From positions 893,772 to 957,771 of the forward strand of contig NZ_WTYS01000001.1 in assembly GCF_009827545.1 (NCBI RefSeq): a DNA stretch of 64,000 bases. Direction: 5' to 3'. Source of the stretch: Pontixanthobacter gangjinensis (GTDB lineage Bacteria; Pseudomonadota; Alphaproteobacteria; Sphingomonadales; Sphingomonadaceae). Below are positions 44,513 to 52,912 of the stretch, in pieces. How positions within the stretch are numbered: position 1 is the first letter of the stretch; each line of letters begins with the position of its first letter. Position numbers and translations under genes: made by a program. The notes beneath the pieces were generated by a model. It was not told the origin of the DNA and made no database searches. It worked only from the letters and a program-made list of their open reading frames with translations.

Positions 44513-45606
44513 TCCTCAGTCCGGATAAGGACAGTTTCGCCGATCAATGCGAATAGGAAGAATGGTGCCCATGCCGCCAATAGCGGCGGATACCCGCCGA
44601 AATTGCCCATCGCCAACGCAGCATTATCAACCACGAAGTAGGCAAAGCCGAGCGCCATTCCGATAACCGCCCGAACGAACAATTGGCCCGAACGGGCAAG
44701 GCCAAACGCTGCAATCGCGCCTAGCAATGGCATCAGGAATGCCGAAAGCGGGCCCGATAGCTTATGCCACCACTTTGACCTCAATTCGGTCGATCGACGG
44801 CCTACCGCGTCATAGGCGTCGATCGAGTCAGACAATTCGAAGAAGCCTTGAGTGTCGGGATCGACGCTTTCCAATTCAATTTGGTCCGTCGTTAAGCCTT
44901 TGCCGACGACCATGGTTTCGCCTTGCGTTGTTTCTGCTGATGCAACGTCGAAACTTTCATAACCTGACAATTTCCAGCCTGGGCCCGCATAGGTTGCATT
45001 GGATGCGCGCACTTGACGCGACAACATGCCTTGCGGATCGCGCTGATACCAAGTCACTTCTTCCATCCGCGTGTCAGGGCCGCTCCCTATTATCCGGGCG
45101 GCTGTAAGAATATTCTCGCCGTCGGTCAGATAGACATTGGTGCGCACACCCGTAATTTTCGGGATCGGCCCGAACTCGGCGCCTTCCCATGCTTTCAGTG
45201 TCGCAGTTGCGCGCGTAACGACGCGCTCGTTAAAGGCAAAGCTCAAGCCGGATACGATCAGTGCGGTTAGCAGCAGCGGAGCCAGCACCTGATGCGCTGA
45301 AAGGCCCGCTGCCTTCATCGCAATCACCTCGCTATTCTGATTGAGCGTTATCAGTGAAATGATCGTCGCAAGCAAAACCGAATAAGGCAGGAAGCGAGCA
45401 ATTAATTGCGGAATGCGAAGCGAAACATAATCGAGCAACTGAGCCTGACCATTTCCCGGAACGGACAAAATCTCTCCGCTAGTGCTGAGCAGATCAAGGG
45501 CCATCAACACCAGCACAAGCACTGCGAGCATCGCCACAATGCGCACGATAAACAGTTTCGCGAGATACAGCGTCAGGGTTTTGGAAGGGAAGAAATCGAG
45601 TTGCAT
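44509..45606 (-). CDS. lptG: LPS export ABC transporter permease LptG
   Basis: A 365-residue permease of the YjgP/YjgQ family. It has three N-terminal helices, a periplasmic jellyroll domain of about 150 residues (VYLTDGENILTAARI, GWKLSGYESFDV) and three C-terminal helices ending in WAPFFLFALIGETVLI. With LptF and the ATPase LptB it pulls lipopolysaccharide out of the inner membrane toward the periplasmic bridge. It starts 3 bases after lptF and overlaps the acetyltransferase gene. Confidence 0.93.
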   Translation of the reverse strand: MQLDFFPSKTLTLYLAKLFIVRIVAMLAVLVLVLMALDLLSTSGEILSVPGNGQAQLLDYVSLRIPQLIARFLPYSVLLATIISLITLNQNSEVIAMKAAGLSAHQVLAPLLLTALIVSGLSFAFNERVVTRATATLKAWEGAEFGPIPKITGVRTNVYLTDGENILTAARIIGSGPDTRMEEVTWYQRDPQGMLSRQVRASNATYAGPGWKLSGYESFDVASAETTQGETMVVGKGLTTDQIELESVDPDTQGFFELSDSIDAYDAVGRRSTELRSKWWHKLSGPLSAFLMPLLGAIAAFGLARSGQLFVRAVIGMALGFAYFVVDNAALAMGNFGGYPPLLAAWAPFFLFALIGETVLIRTEE

Positions 45607-45609
45607 ATT

Positions 45610-46848
45610 CTATTCGGCCGCAACCAAATCTCCCTGTGCACCATGTTTGCGTTTTTTGCGCTTGAACAGCTTGCGAATGGCCTTGGCCAATTTCGCGGCC
45701 CCCGCCTCCAGTGCGCCGATTGCTTGCCCGCCGGGCACAAATGCCACTCGGTAATACATCCACAGGATCAGCGCCGCAAACAGCACGAACGGCCCCCACA
45801 GGGCGATCACAGGATCAATCCGCCCCAATGTGGCGATATCCTCTCCATATTGGTTCACCTTGTGATACGCGACGACCATCACGATCGACACAAACACCCC
45901 GAGAGCGGACGTCGATCGTTTGGGCGGGATGGCCAGCGCGACCGCGAGCAGCGGCATCAGCAGCATCATGACAACTTCGACCAAGCGGAAGTTAAAGCTT
46001 GCCTGGCTCGCGTCGCGTTTTTCCTGGCTCGTTTTGTCCGACCAACCGACATTGAGCAATTCTGGAAGAATATACTCCCGTTCAGCATCTCCGCGTTCTC
46101 TGAACTCCTCGATCTTGGGCAGATCAATCGGCAGATCGTGGCGGGTAAAACTGAGCACGCGGGAGGTTGCCTTCTCGTTGCCGGTGTCTTGGACAATCGT
46201 GCCGTCAGTCAGCCGCAGGATAATCGTATCGGCGCTATCGCTAGTGGCGAGGAAATTTCCTTCGCGCGCGGTAATAGAGAGGACCTGGCCCTTGCTGTTG
46301 GCAACCCGAGCAAAGATGCCCTTGAGCCGGCGACCATCATCTTCGCTCTGCTCGATCCGCAAAGCCATTTTGTCGGCGAGAGTGGTAAATTCGCCTACCT
46401 TGATCGATGCGCCCAGCGCGCCTGAACGCAATTCATATTCAAGCTGCTCGTAATAATACCGGCTAACCGGCTGAACATAAAACACCAGCGCAACATTCAC
46501 CGCCATCAATATGCCAGCGATTATGTATGGTACACGGAGCAAGCGCCCGTATCCCATGCCAACGGCGCGGAATACATCCAATTCGCTCGTCGTTGCCAAT
46601 TTGCGAAAAGCGAGGAGAATGCCGAGCAAAAGCCCAAGCGGGATGGCCAAGCTGGCATATTCAGGAAGAAGGCTGGCGAGCATCTTGAAAACGATGTCGA
46701 TTGGACCGCCTTCTGTCGCAACAAAATCAAAAAGCCTTAGCATTTTGTCGAGCAAAAGTAGTGTTGCTGCTAGCGCAAATACACCTAGCATAGGCACAAT
46801 GACGAGCCTGAAGATGTATCGGTCAACGGAGGGAATGAATTTGAACAC
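45610..46848 (-). CDS. lptF: LPS export ABC transporter permease LptF
   Basis: A 412-residue partner of LptG in the LptB2FG extractor. It has the same layout: helices at residues 12-35, 55-80 and 100-120 (LASLLPEYASLAIPLGLLLGILLAF), a periplasmic domain and three C-terminal helices (VVMMLLMPLLAVALAIPP). The start is GTG 46848. The C-terminus adds a lysine- and arginine-rich tail (KAIRKLFKRKKRKHG). lptF and lptG form a tight operon, as in most alphaproteobacteria. Confidence 0.93.
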   Translation of the reverse strand: MFKFIPSVDRYIFRLVIVPMLGVFALAATLLLLDKMLRLFDFVATEGGPIDIVFKMLASLLPEYASLAIPLGLLLGILLAFRKLATTSELDVFRAVGMGYGRLLRVPYIIAGILMAVNVALVFYVQPVSRYYYEQLEYELRSGALGASIKVGEFTTLADKMALRIEQSEDDGRRLKGIFARVANSKGQVLSITAREGNFLATSDSADTIILRLTDGTIVQDTGNEKATSRVLSFTRHDLPIDLPKIEEFRERGDAEREYILPELLNVGWSDKTSQEKRDASQASFNFRLVEVVMMLLMPLLAVALAIPPKRSTSALGVFVSIVMVVAYHKVNQYGEDIATLGRIDPVIALWGPFVLFAALILWMYYRVAFVPGGQAIGALEAGAAKLAKAIRKLFKRKKRKHGAQGDLVAAE

Positions 46849-46988
46849 GCTCGCGTTGTTTGCCTGTTTCGGTGAAGGGTGATGACGTTCTAGCGCGAAA
46901 TTTCGTCGCGGTCATGCCCTACATTTCACAAGCTCGGCTTTCATAGGCTGTGTGGCACCCGGAAAGTGGCTTTCCTGCGCGTGTAAGG

Positions 46989-47447
46989 TTATGCCTTTTC
47001 TAGCGTACATTGCAGCGGATGCTGATTCTCCTTGGCGAAATCCATCACCTGATTGACCTTGGTTTCCGCGACTTCGTATGGGAATATCCCGCAGACGCCC
47101 ACACCCTTTTGATGGACATGAAGCATAACCCGTGTGGCCTGCTCCAAATCCATCCTGAAGAAGCGTTTGAGGATCATCACGACGAATTCCATCGGCGTGT
47201 AATCATCGTTCAGCAGCAAAACTTTGTATTGACTGGGTTTTTTGGGTTTTGCCTGGGTCTTTGTCGCAATTCCGACTTCCGTATCGCCATCGGTTCCCTC
47301 ATCGTCGGGCCCGCCGTCCTCGGATGCACTCACGATTGGAGAGCATTGAGCTGCGCTACTCGAATACGAGAGCACGAGTGTGGGTTGGGTATTAGAGATC
47401 ATCACTGGGCCAATATCGTAAGGCGATTGGTATTCGCAAGGGGGCAT
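46989..47447 (-). CDS. clpS: ATP-dependent Clp protease adaptor ClpS
   Basis: The core of about 85 residues ([27 protein letters not shown], then [25 protein letters not shown]) is ClpS, which delivers N-end-rule substrates to ClpAP. The N-terminal 65 residues are polar and look disordered. They are longer than usual, so the true start may be internal (ATG 47402 or a GTG further on); none has a clear ribosome site. It is monocistronic here; no clpA follows in the window. Confidence 0.92.
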   Translation of the reverse strand: MPPCEYQSPYDIGPVMISNTQPTLVLSYSSSAAQCSPIVSASEDGGPDDEGTDGDTEVGIATKTQAKPKKPSQYKVLLLNDDYTPMEFVVMILKRFFRMDLEQATRVMLHVHQKGVGVCGIFPYEVAETKVNQVMDFAKENQHPLQCTLEKA

Positions 47448-47535
47448 TGCACCGTTTGAAGCGAAAGGCCCAATCTTTGCGAGATTGTTTGCTTCAGCTT
47501 CACGTTTTTTCTGATTGAACGGTCATCCGCAGAAT

Positions 47536-47569
47536 CAAATAACGGGCCGAACGTATAACGTCCGACCCG
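47536..47569 (-). terminator. Terminator downstream of the phasin gene
   Basis: On the minus strand CGGGTCGGACG / CGTTCGGCCCG pairs over 11 bases with two G-U pairs around a TTATA loop, followed by TTATTTG. On the plus strand the same pairs would be mismatches, so the hairpin is built for the minus-strand transcript. Confidence 0.7.
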
Positions 47570-47580
47570 CAATTGATGTC

Positions 47581-47610
47581 CGCCGGCGAAGAGGGAGAGG
47601 GGTGCCGGCG
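47581..47610 (-). other. CU-rich hairpin in the phasin 3' untranslated region
   Basis: On the minus strand CGCCGGC and GCCGGCG form a 7-base stem around a 16-base loop made almost only of C and T (ACCCCTCTCCCTCTTC). It lies between the phasin stop (47656) and the terminator. The loop type resembles C/U-rich loops of alphaproteobacterial regulatory RNAs, so a 3'-end-derived small RNA is possible but unproven. Confidence 0.5.
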
Positions 47611-47655
47611 AAAATTTCTAGGCCCAGGACTTTCAAGTCATTGGACCGGAAGAAT

Positions 47656-48447
47656 TCAGGCAGCCTTGCGGACTTTGTCCATCGCAATGCTTACGCGGCT
47701 CGAAATTGGCGCGAATGCTTCGTTGCTCAGCTTAACCCATGCTTCGGTGTTCTTCGAAACAGCCGCGACAGTCGCGTCGAAGTTGCGGCTGACGATCTTG
47801 CTTTGAAGCTGAACGAATTCAGTTGGCGAACGCACAGCAGCGACTTCTTTGACGTCTGCGGTTACGACTTCAACAACACCCTTGGCGTCTGCAACATAGG
47901 CTTTGCCCATGTCTTGCATGCCAGCAGCAAGAATCTTGCCCGATTCAACAACTGCTTCGACATTTGCTTTGGTGAATTCACCCATGTCTGCAGCAACTTC
48001 GGTGCCTTTGCCGTAAACGGTCTTGGCGCGTGACTGGATATCGGCGAGACCGTCTTTTACCTGAGCGGTGTAATTAGCGGCTTTAGTTTGTGCTTTAGTC
48101 ATAACCGTTTCCTTCGTGGAAGTTTTGTTTGTCTTTGTAATTTTCTTTGTCGCTGGCTTCTTGGCTGCCTTCTTAGAGGCAACTTTCTTGGAAGCGGCTT
48201 TCTTCGCAGGAGCGGCCTTTTTGGCTGCTACCTTCTTCTTGGTGGCCACTTTCTTTGTCCCGGCTTTCTTGGCAGCAGGTTTAGCGGCTGCCTTCTTGGC
48301 CGGAGCTGGTGTATCAGCTTCTACAGCCTTGGCGATTGCCGCGACACTGACGTCAGTAGCATCGGCCTTGGTTTCAGTTTTCTTGGCAGCGGCTTCGGCA
48401 TATGCTTTTTCGGCTGCGGTATCGATTTTGCTGGCGCTAGTTGCCAT
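47656..48447 (-). CDS. Phasin family protein with a histone-like Lys/Ala-rich N-terminus
   Basis: A 263-residue protein. Residues about 45-115 are repeated AAKKA/KKVA blocks like those of histone H1-type DNA-binding tails. A phasin domain follows (ANYTAQVKDGLADIQSRAKTVYGKG, then FVQLQSKIVSRNFDATVAAV and a final amphipathic SRVSIAMDKVRKA). Phasins coat polyhydroxyalkanoate granules; the basic tail could tie granules to DNA, as PhaM or PhaF do in other bacteria. An ATG (48102) just before the phasin domain could make a short form. It lies downstream of phaC. Confidence 0.88.
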   Translation of the reverse strand: MATSASKIDTAAEKAYAEAAAKKTETKADATDVSVAAIAKAVEADTPAPAKKAAAKPAAKKAGTKKVATKKKVAAKKAAPAKKAASKKVASKKAAKKPATKKITKTNKTSTKETVMTKAQTKAANYTAQVKDGLADIQSRAKTVYGKGTEVAADMGEFTKANVEAVVESGKILAAGMQDMGKAYVADAKGVVEVVTADVKEVAAVRSPTEFVQLQSKIVSRNFDATVAAVSKNTEAWVKLSNEAFAPISSRVSIAMDKVRKAA

Positions 48448-48486
48448 GATAAATTCCTTGTTGCTTCGAGAGGGAATTCCATCCCT

Positions 48487-48555
48487 TTATGTTGCACTGC
48501 ACAAAATAGGCATCGCAGCTGCGAAGTCAAGGAATTTTTGTGCAGCGCAACATAA
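48487..48555. promoter_or_regulatory. Symmetrical TGC/GCA operator-like region upstream of the phasin gene
   Basis: Two 20-base arms (48487-48506 and 48536-48555) are inverted repeats with a single mismatch; each contains GTTGCACTGCACA or its counterpart GTGCAGCGCAAC. Between them lies the perfect 12-base palindrome TCGCAGCTGCGA (48513-48524). TGC-rich repeats of this kind are known targets of the PHA regulator PhaR in alphaproteobacteria. No phaR gene is in the window, so binding is inferred. Confidence 0.55.
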
Positions 48556-48573
48556 TCTCGTAAAGTTCTGAAT

Positions 48574-50451
48574 TTACCTGCTTTTTACGTATCTTCCGGG
48601 CGCGTCTTCGATGACTTTATCATTTTTTCCGCCCGGCCTGCGCTTGCCTTTTGCCGCAACCATGTTGGAATCTTGACTGCGCAGCCATTCAATCCAGTCA
48701 GGCCACCAACTGCCAGCAGTTTCTGTCGCGCCTGCTATGAATTCGTCTAGTGAGGCCACATTGTCGTCGTTCAGCCAATATTGGTATTTGCCGGATCCCG
48801 GGGGATTGACCACGCCTGCAATATGGCCTGACCCGGCCAGCACAAATCGCATAGGCCCTTGGAAATGATCCGTCATACGCCAAACGCTTTCGGCGGGAGC
48901 GATGTGGTCTTCTCTGCCTGCCTGAATATAGGTTGGTGTCTCAACCAGCTTCAGATCAATCGCCGTTCCGTCTGCGCTCATTGCATCGGGTGTAACCAGC
49001 TTGTTGTCACGATACAGGTCTCTCAAATAGGCCTGATGCCACTTGGCAGGCAAGTTGGTGACATCTCCATTCCAGTGGAGCAAATCGAATGCAGGATACC
49101 CGTTGCCCATCAGATAATTATTGATCCAGTAATTCCAGATCAGATCGGTCCCGCGGAGCATATTGAACGCCGCCGCCATATACCGTCCATCCAGATAACC
49201 ATCGCTAGTAAGCTGTTCGATGCTCTCCAATTGCTGGTCATCAATAAAGTGAAGGAGTTCGCCAGCATTGCCGAAATCAACCTGAGCGGTGAAGAACGTC
49301 GCGCTTTTGACGATGTCTTGCTGCTTGCGGCGGTGGAGGATTGCGAGCGTCGCGGCCAATGTCGTTCCTGCGACGCAATACCCAATCGCGTGAACCGATG
49401 GAACTTTCAACCTCTTCCTAATGTGCTCGATCGCATCGATCTGGGCGAGGATGTAATCGTCCCAAACCACATCGGCCATGCTCGCATCAGCCGATTTCCA
49501 ACTCACCATGAAAGTCGAGATTCCCTGCTCAACCGCCCAGCGTACGAAGCTCTTCTTGGGATTGAGATCGAGGATATAAAACCGGTTGATCCAAGGCGGG
49601 AAGATTACCAGCGGTGTTTCGAGAACCTTGTCGGTGGTCGGACTGTACTGGATAAGTTGGAACAGGTCGGTTTCGTAGACGACTTTACCTGGTGTAATCG
49701 CGATATTCTCCCCAACCTTGAATGCATCTGGGTCGACATGGGTCAGTTGGCCCTTCTTCAGATCATTGGTGAAGTGTTCCATGCCCCTCACCAAATTCTG
49801 CCCTTTGGTCTCGACCGTCTTTTCCAGCACCAGGGGGTTGGTCAGCGGGAAGTTGGCGGGACTCATGGCCTCGGTCATTGCCCGGGTGGCGAACCGAAGC
49901 TGTTCGCGTTTGCTTTCTGGCAACCCTTCGATCTCGTCGACCATGTCTTGTAGCCGTTCAGACATAAGCAGATAGGTTTGGTGAATTAGAGCGAAGGCAG
50001 GCTGCTTCGTCCACTTGTCATCTGCGAAGCGCCGGTCCTTACGCGGCAATTCGCCATCCTTGGTCAAATCGGCATCCGGTCCGAACCCAAACCGGCCCAG
50101 CACATTTTGCCAAAGCGCGAGGCTTTCGGTCCAGAGTCGCTGTTGCTTCTCGGGTTCGCCAATCGGCATTTGCTGGTACCAGTTCTGCATCAATCCAGCC
50201 CAATGCAGCGGATCGGTCAGCGCCAGTTTTGCAGCATCGCCAGTCTTTTGCTCCGCCTGAAAGTCCAACCACATCTTCTGCAGAGCTGATGCAGCCTCGG
50301 GCCAACCGGTCATTGGCGGTGGCCCCGCTTCAGATGTTATGTCTGGCATTTGCGCACCGGGCATGAATTTGCTCATCATTTCGCGCATGGCCTCGCTCTG
50401 GGCGCGCATAATTTCGGTAAACGGGGCAGCGGGGTCGGTCTTGTCAGTCAT
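48574..50451 (-). CDS. phaC: Class I poly(3-hydroxyalkanoate) synthase
   Basis: A 625-residue PhaC, which polymerises hydroxyacyl-CoA into PHA on granules. The start MTDKTDPAAPFTEIMRAQ at 50451 is chosen because the frame upstream of it runs antisense into the aminotransferase gene region and has no family likeness. The lipase-like box is AIGYCVAGTTL with the nucleophile Cys, followed by the catalytic Asp and His (AGREDHIAPAES and LAGSGHIAGVVNPP). The phasin gene lies 126 bases downstream on the same strand. Confidence 0.94.
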   Translation of the reverse strand: MTDKTDPAAPFTEIMRAQSEAMREMMSKFMPGAQMPDITSEAGPPPMTGWPEAASALQKMWLDFQAEQKTGDAAKLALTDPLHWAGLMQNWYQQMPIGEPEKQQRLWTESLALWQNVLGRFGFGPDADLTKDGELPRKDRRFADDKWTKQPAFALIHQTYLLMSERLQDMVDEIEGLPESKREQLRFATRAMTEAMSPANFPLTNPLVLEKTVETKGQNLVRGMEHFTNDLKKGQLTHVDPDAFKVGENIAITPGKVVYETDLFQLIQYSPTTDKVLETPLVIFPPWINRFYILDLNPKKSFVRWAVEQGISTFMVSWKSADASMADVVWDDYILAQIDAIEHIRKRLKVPSVHAIGYCVAGTTLAATLAILHRRKQQDIVKSATFFTAQVDFGNAGELLHFIDDQQLESIEQLTSDGYLDGRYMAAAFNMLRGTDLIWNYWINNYLMGNGYPAFDLLHWNGDVTNLPAKWHQAYLRDLYRDNKLVTPDAMSADGTAIDLKLVETPTYIQAGREDHIAPAESVWRMTDHFQGPMRFVLAGSGHIAGVVNPPGSGKYQYWLNDDNVASLDEFIAGATETAGSWWPDWIEWLRSQDSNMVAAKGKRRPGGKNDKVIEDAPGRYVKSR

Positions 50452-50619
50452 AATCGTTTCCAAGCGGATAATCGGCGGCAAGCATAGCGTATACCTATAG
50501 CAGCAAATTTTGATGCTTGCGTGATTGTATTGGACATTGGATAGGTCACAACAATGAAACGGCAAGCACGCTGTTTTTGAATTCGAATTCCAAAAGAAAG
50601 GCCTGCTGGGTAATTTAGG

Positions 50620-51813
50620 ATGAACACGGATTTTTATCGCATGAAACGCTTGCCACCCTATGTCATCGCTGAAGTGAACGCGATGCGGGCAGCGGCGCGT
50701 GCAGAAGGCCGTGATATTATTGATCTGGGAATGGGCAATCCCGATCAACCCCCTCCACAGCATGTCATCGACAAATTGTGTGAAGTAGCACGCAAACCTA
50801 CCGCGCACGGCTATTCGCAGTCCAAAGGAATTCCAGGCCTTCGCAAAGCTAAGGCCAATTATTACGAACGCCGGTTTGGTGTCGATTTGGACCCAGAAAC
50901 CGAAATCGTTGTGACGATGGGGTCGAAAGAGGGACTGGGCAGCCTCGCTAATGCAATCACTGCGCCGGGCGATGTTATTCTGGCGCCGAATCCATCTTAC
51001 CCGATCCACACATTCGGCTTTATTATCGCTGGCGCTACGATTCGCGCTGTCCCCACCACTCCTGACGAAGAATATTGGCGCGCGCTCGACAATGCGATGG
51101 CGTTTACGGTGCCGCGGCCCAGCGTCTTGGTGGTCAATTACCCTTCAAATCCGACTGCCGAGGTGGTCGATCTGGCATTTTACGAACGGCTGGTGGAATG
51201 GGCTAAGGCGAATGAGGTGTGGATCCTGTCCGACCTTGCCTATTCCGAATTATATTTCGACGGGAAGCCGACACCGTCAATCATGCAGGTGAAGGGCGCC
51301 AAAGATGTTGCGGTCGAATTCACCTCAATGTCGAAAACCTACTCGATGGCCGGTTGGCGGATGGGTTTTGCGGTGGGCAATAAAGAGCTTATCGCCGCGC
51401 TAACGCGGGTTAAATCCTATCTCGATTACGGCGCCTTTACACCGATACAGGCCGCGGCCTGCGCAGCGCTTAATGGTCCGCAGGACATCGTTGAAAGCAA
51501 TCGTCAGCTTTATGCAAAACGCCGCGATGTGATGGTTGAGGCATTCGGCCGCGCAGGATGGAATATTCCACCGCCTCCCGCATCGATGTTTGCATGGGCT
51601 CCGCTTCCGCCTGCACTCAAAGACATGGGTAGTCTGGAGTTCTCCAAACAATTACTCACTCATGCGGAAGTCGCCGTTGCACCGGGCGTCGGATATGGCG
51701 AAGAAGGTGAAGGCTTTGTCCGAATCGCGATGGTCGAGAACGAACAACGTCTGAGGCAGGCCGCGCGCAACGTGAAACGCTACCTTTCGTCGCTTGGGGT
51801 GAATGGCGCTTAG
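50620..51813 (+). CDS. Class I/II aminotransferase (AlaC / LL-DAP aminotransferase-like)
   Basis: A 397-residue PLP enzyme. The pyridoxal lysine is in TSMSKTYSMAGWRMGF. Other family marks are IDLGMGNPDQPPP, YSQSKGIPGLRKA, VVNYPSNPTA and LSDLAYSELYFDG. The sequence falls with AlaC-type alanine transaminases and LL-diaminopimelate aminotransferase relatives; alanine synthesis from pyruvate and glutamate is the likeliest reaction. It is divergent from phaC. An EcfG promoter for the next cluster begins 18 bases after its stop. Confidence 0.9.
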   Translation: MNTDFYRMKRLPPYVIAEVNAMRAAARAEGRDIIDLGMGNPDQPPPQHVIDKLCEVARKPTAHGYSQSKGIPGLRKAKANYYERRFGVDLDPETEIVVTMGSKEGLGSLANAITAPGDVILAPNPSYPIHTFGFIIAGATIRAVPTTPDEEYWRALDNAMAFTVPRPSVLVVNYPSNPTAEVVDLAFYERLVEWAKANEVWILSDLAYSELYFDGKPTPSIMQVKGAKDVAVEFTSMSKTYSMAGWRMGFAVGNKELIAALTRVKSYLDYGAFTPIQAAACAALNGPQDIVESNRQLYAKRRDVMVEAFGRAGWNIPPPPASMFAWAPLPPALKDMGSLEFSKQLLTHAEVAVAPGVGYGEEGEGFVRIAMVENEQRLRQAARNVKRYLSSLGVNGA

Positions 51814-51830
51814 ATAATACCTCTCTGTTC

Positions 51831-51855
51831 GGAACTAACAATTCTTGAGGTCGTT
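51831..51855 (+). promoter_or_regulatory. EcfG promoter of the 51.9-54.5 kb gene cluster
   Basis: GGAAC (51831-51835) and CGTT (51852-51855) are separated by 16 bases, an exact match and identical in spacing to the promoters of nepR and phyR. The start codon of the LuxR-type gene is 56 bases downstream. This places the cluster in the general stress regulon by inference. Confidence 0.8.
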
Positions 51856-51910
51856 GATTCGTTATCGACATTGATTTAACTTGCTCACTGATGAGGCTCA
51901 AACAACTCCT

Positions 51911-52507
51911 ATGAACGCCCAGCCCAACATACGGCTGACAGATCGGCAGCGCGCTGTGCTGGAACGGATTGACAGGCGCGTGCCTATCAAGGTGATTGCG
52001 GGCGATTTGGGCGTATCAGAAGCGCGAATAAACCAGCATATCCGTACTCTTAAAGATAAATTCTCCGTCGATAGTATGAATGAATTGGTGGAACATTTTC
52101 GCCTCCATTTTTCAGATGAACCCACTGAAAATATTGAAAAATCAGTTGCGCGCAAAGAGAGTGGATCTACGCCGCATGACCCCTATAGGATTTCTCCATC
52201 GAGAAATTCTCAGCTACACGACGCGCCAATTTTTCCCGATCAGGGGCATCGGGTCGACCCCGGAGAGATTGTCTTTTCCGATGCGCATCACGTCCTCATC
52301 GATGCGCCTTGGATCGGATCCCGGGAACCGGTGGTCGTCCCAACCAAATTCGATGGCGACAACGCCGTTCTTGTCCGGCTCGCAGCGATGATCGGAATTG
52401 CCCTCGGCGTAATTGCCGCGGTCATTCTAGTAGTTTCAGCGGCGATAACGGTGAGTGAAGTCTTGGACGGCAGAGCTGAGATTAGAACCGAAAGCCAAGG
52501 TTTGTAG
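51911..52507 (+). CDS. LuxR-type HTH protein with a C-terminal membrane anchor
   Basis: A 198-residue protein. The N-terminal 65 residues are a LuxR/GerE helix-turn-helix (LTDRQRAVLERIDRRVPIKVIAGDLGVSEARINQHIRTLKDKF). A polar linker of about 80 residues leads to a single membrane helix (LAAMIGIALGVIAAVILVVSAAITV) near the end, so DNA binding would be held at the membrane. No receiver or ligand domain is present. ATG 51911 fits the domain start. It is the first gene after an exact EcfG promoter, so it may be a stress-induced regulator. Confidence 0.8.
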   Translation: MNAQPNIRLTDRQRAVLERIDRRVPIKVIAGDLGVSEARINQHIRTLKDKFSVDSMNELVEHFRLHFSDEPTENIEKSVARKESGSTPHDPYRISPSRNSQLHDAPIFPDQGHRVDPGEIVFSDAHHVLIDAPWIGSREPVVVPTKFDGDNAVLVRLAAMIGIALGVIAAVILVVSAAITVSEVLDGRAEIRTESQGL

Positions 52508-52549
52508 ATATTTCTCTGCGGGCCTTTGGCATCCGCAGGAGTATCCGTG

Positions 52550-52900
52550 ATGAACAAATCGATTCACGCAGACGCATTGAATATCAAAAAGCTGATCCGC
52601 GAAGCAGAAGCCCTTTCTGACGAAGCGATGATGGCATGTGCCAAGCTGAAGCAGGCAATGATTGCGGCCCGTCAAAACCCTAATGTGCCGATCGATACCG
52701 GACAAAGGGCGATCATGCGGCTGACACACGCTGAGCAGCAGGCTATGGGCATGTCCACCAGCCTCTTGCGGGTTCATGACGAGTTGAGCAAAGTAGCGCG
52801 CATTTACGCTGGCGGAGAAGGCGGTATCCCAACCGACATCCCGGCTGCGGCGCTATCGGAACTCGCTCCGAGCTCAGAACTGGAGAACGCCTTGATTTAG
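52550..52900 (+). CDS. Small hypothetical protein, helical
   Basis: A 116-residue protein without a recognised domain. It is mostly helical by composition: ALNIKKLIREAEALSDEAMMACAKLKQAMIAA, then MRLTHAEQQAMGMSTSLLRVHDELSKVARI. There is no signal peptide or membrane helix. ATG 52550 has CAGGAG with an 8-base spacer. It sits between the LuxR-type and membrane-protein genes in the GSR-linked cluster, 42 bases after the first and 12 before the second, so it is probably cotranscribed. Confidence 0.7.
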   Translation: MNKSIHADALNIKKLIREAEALSDEAMMACAKLKQAMIAARQNPNVPIDTGQRAIMRLTHAEQQAMGMSTSLLRVHDELSKVARIYAGGEGGIPTDIPAAALSELAPSSELENALI

Positions 52901-52912
52901 GAAGGAACTGCC

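Noticed and set aside
45406-46425. A 339-codon plus-strand open frame
   Set aside because: It is antisense to lptG and lptF and crosses their junction; composition (many His, Gln, Arg) is typical of a shadow frame.
48088-48571. Hydrophobic, Cys/Leu-rich plus-strand frames that look like membrane proteins
   Set aside because: They are the antisense of the Lys/Ala-rich phasin tail; AAG/GCC repeats read backwards give CTT/GGC, hence the false hydrophobic pattern.
48859-49953. A 364-codon plus-strand open frame
   Set aside because: It lies wholly antisense to phaC, follows its codon pattern in mirror frame and has no recognisable domain or ribosome site.
50452-51009. N-terminal extension of about 186 residues on phaC
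   Set aside because: The extension has no family likeness and runs antisense into the start of the aminotransferase gene; the PhaC start at 50451 is typical.
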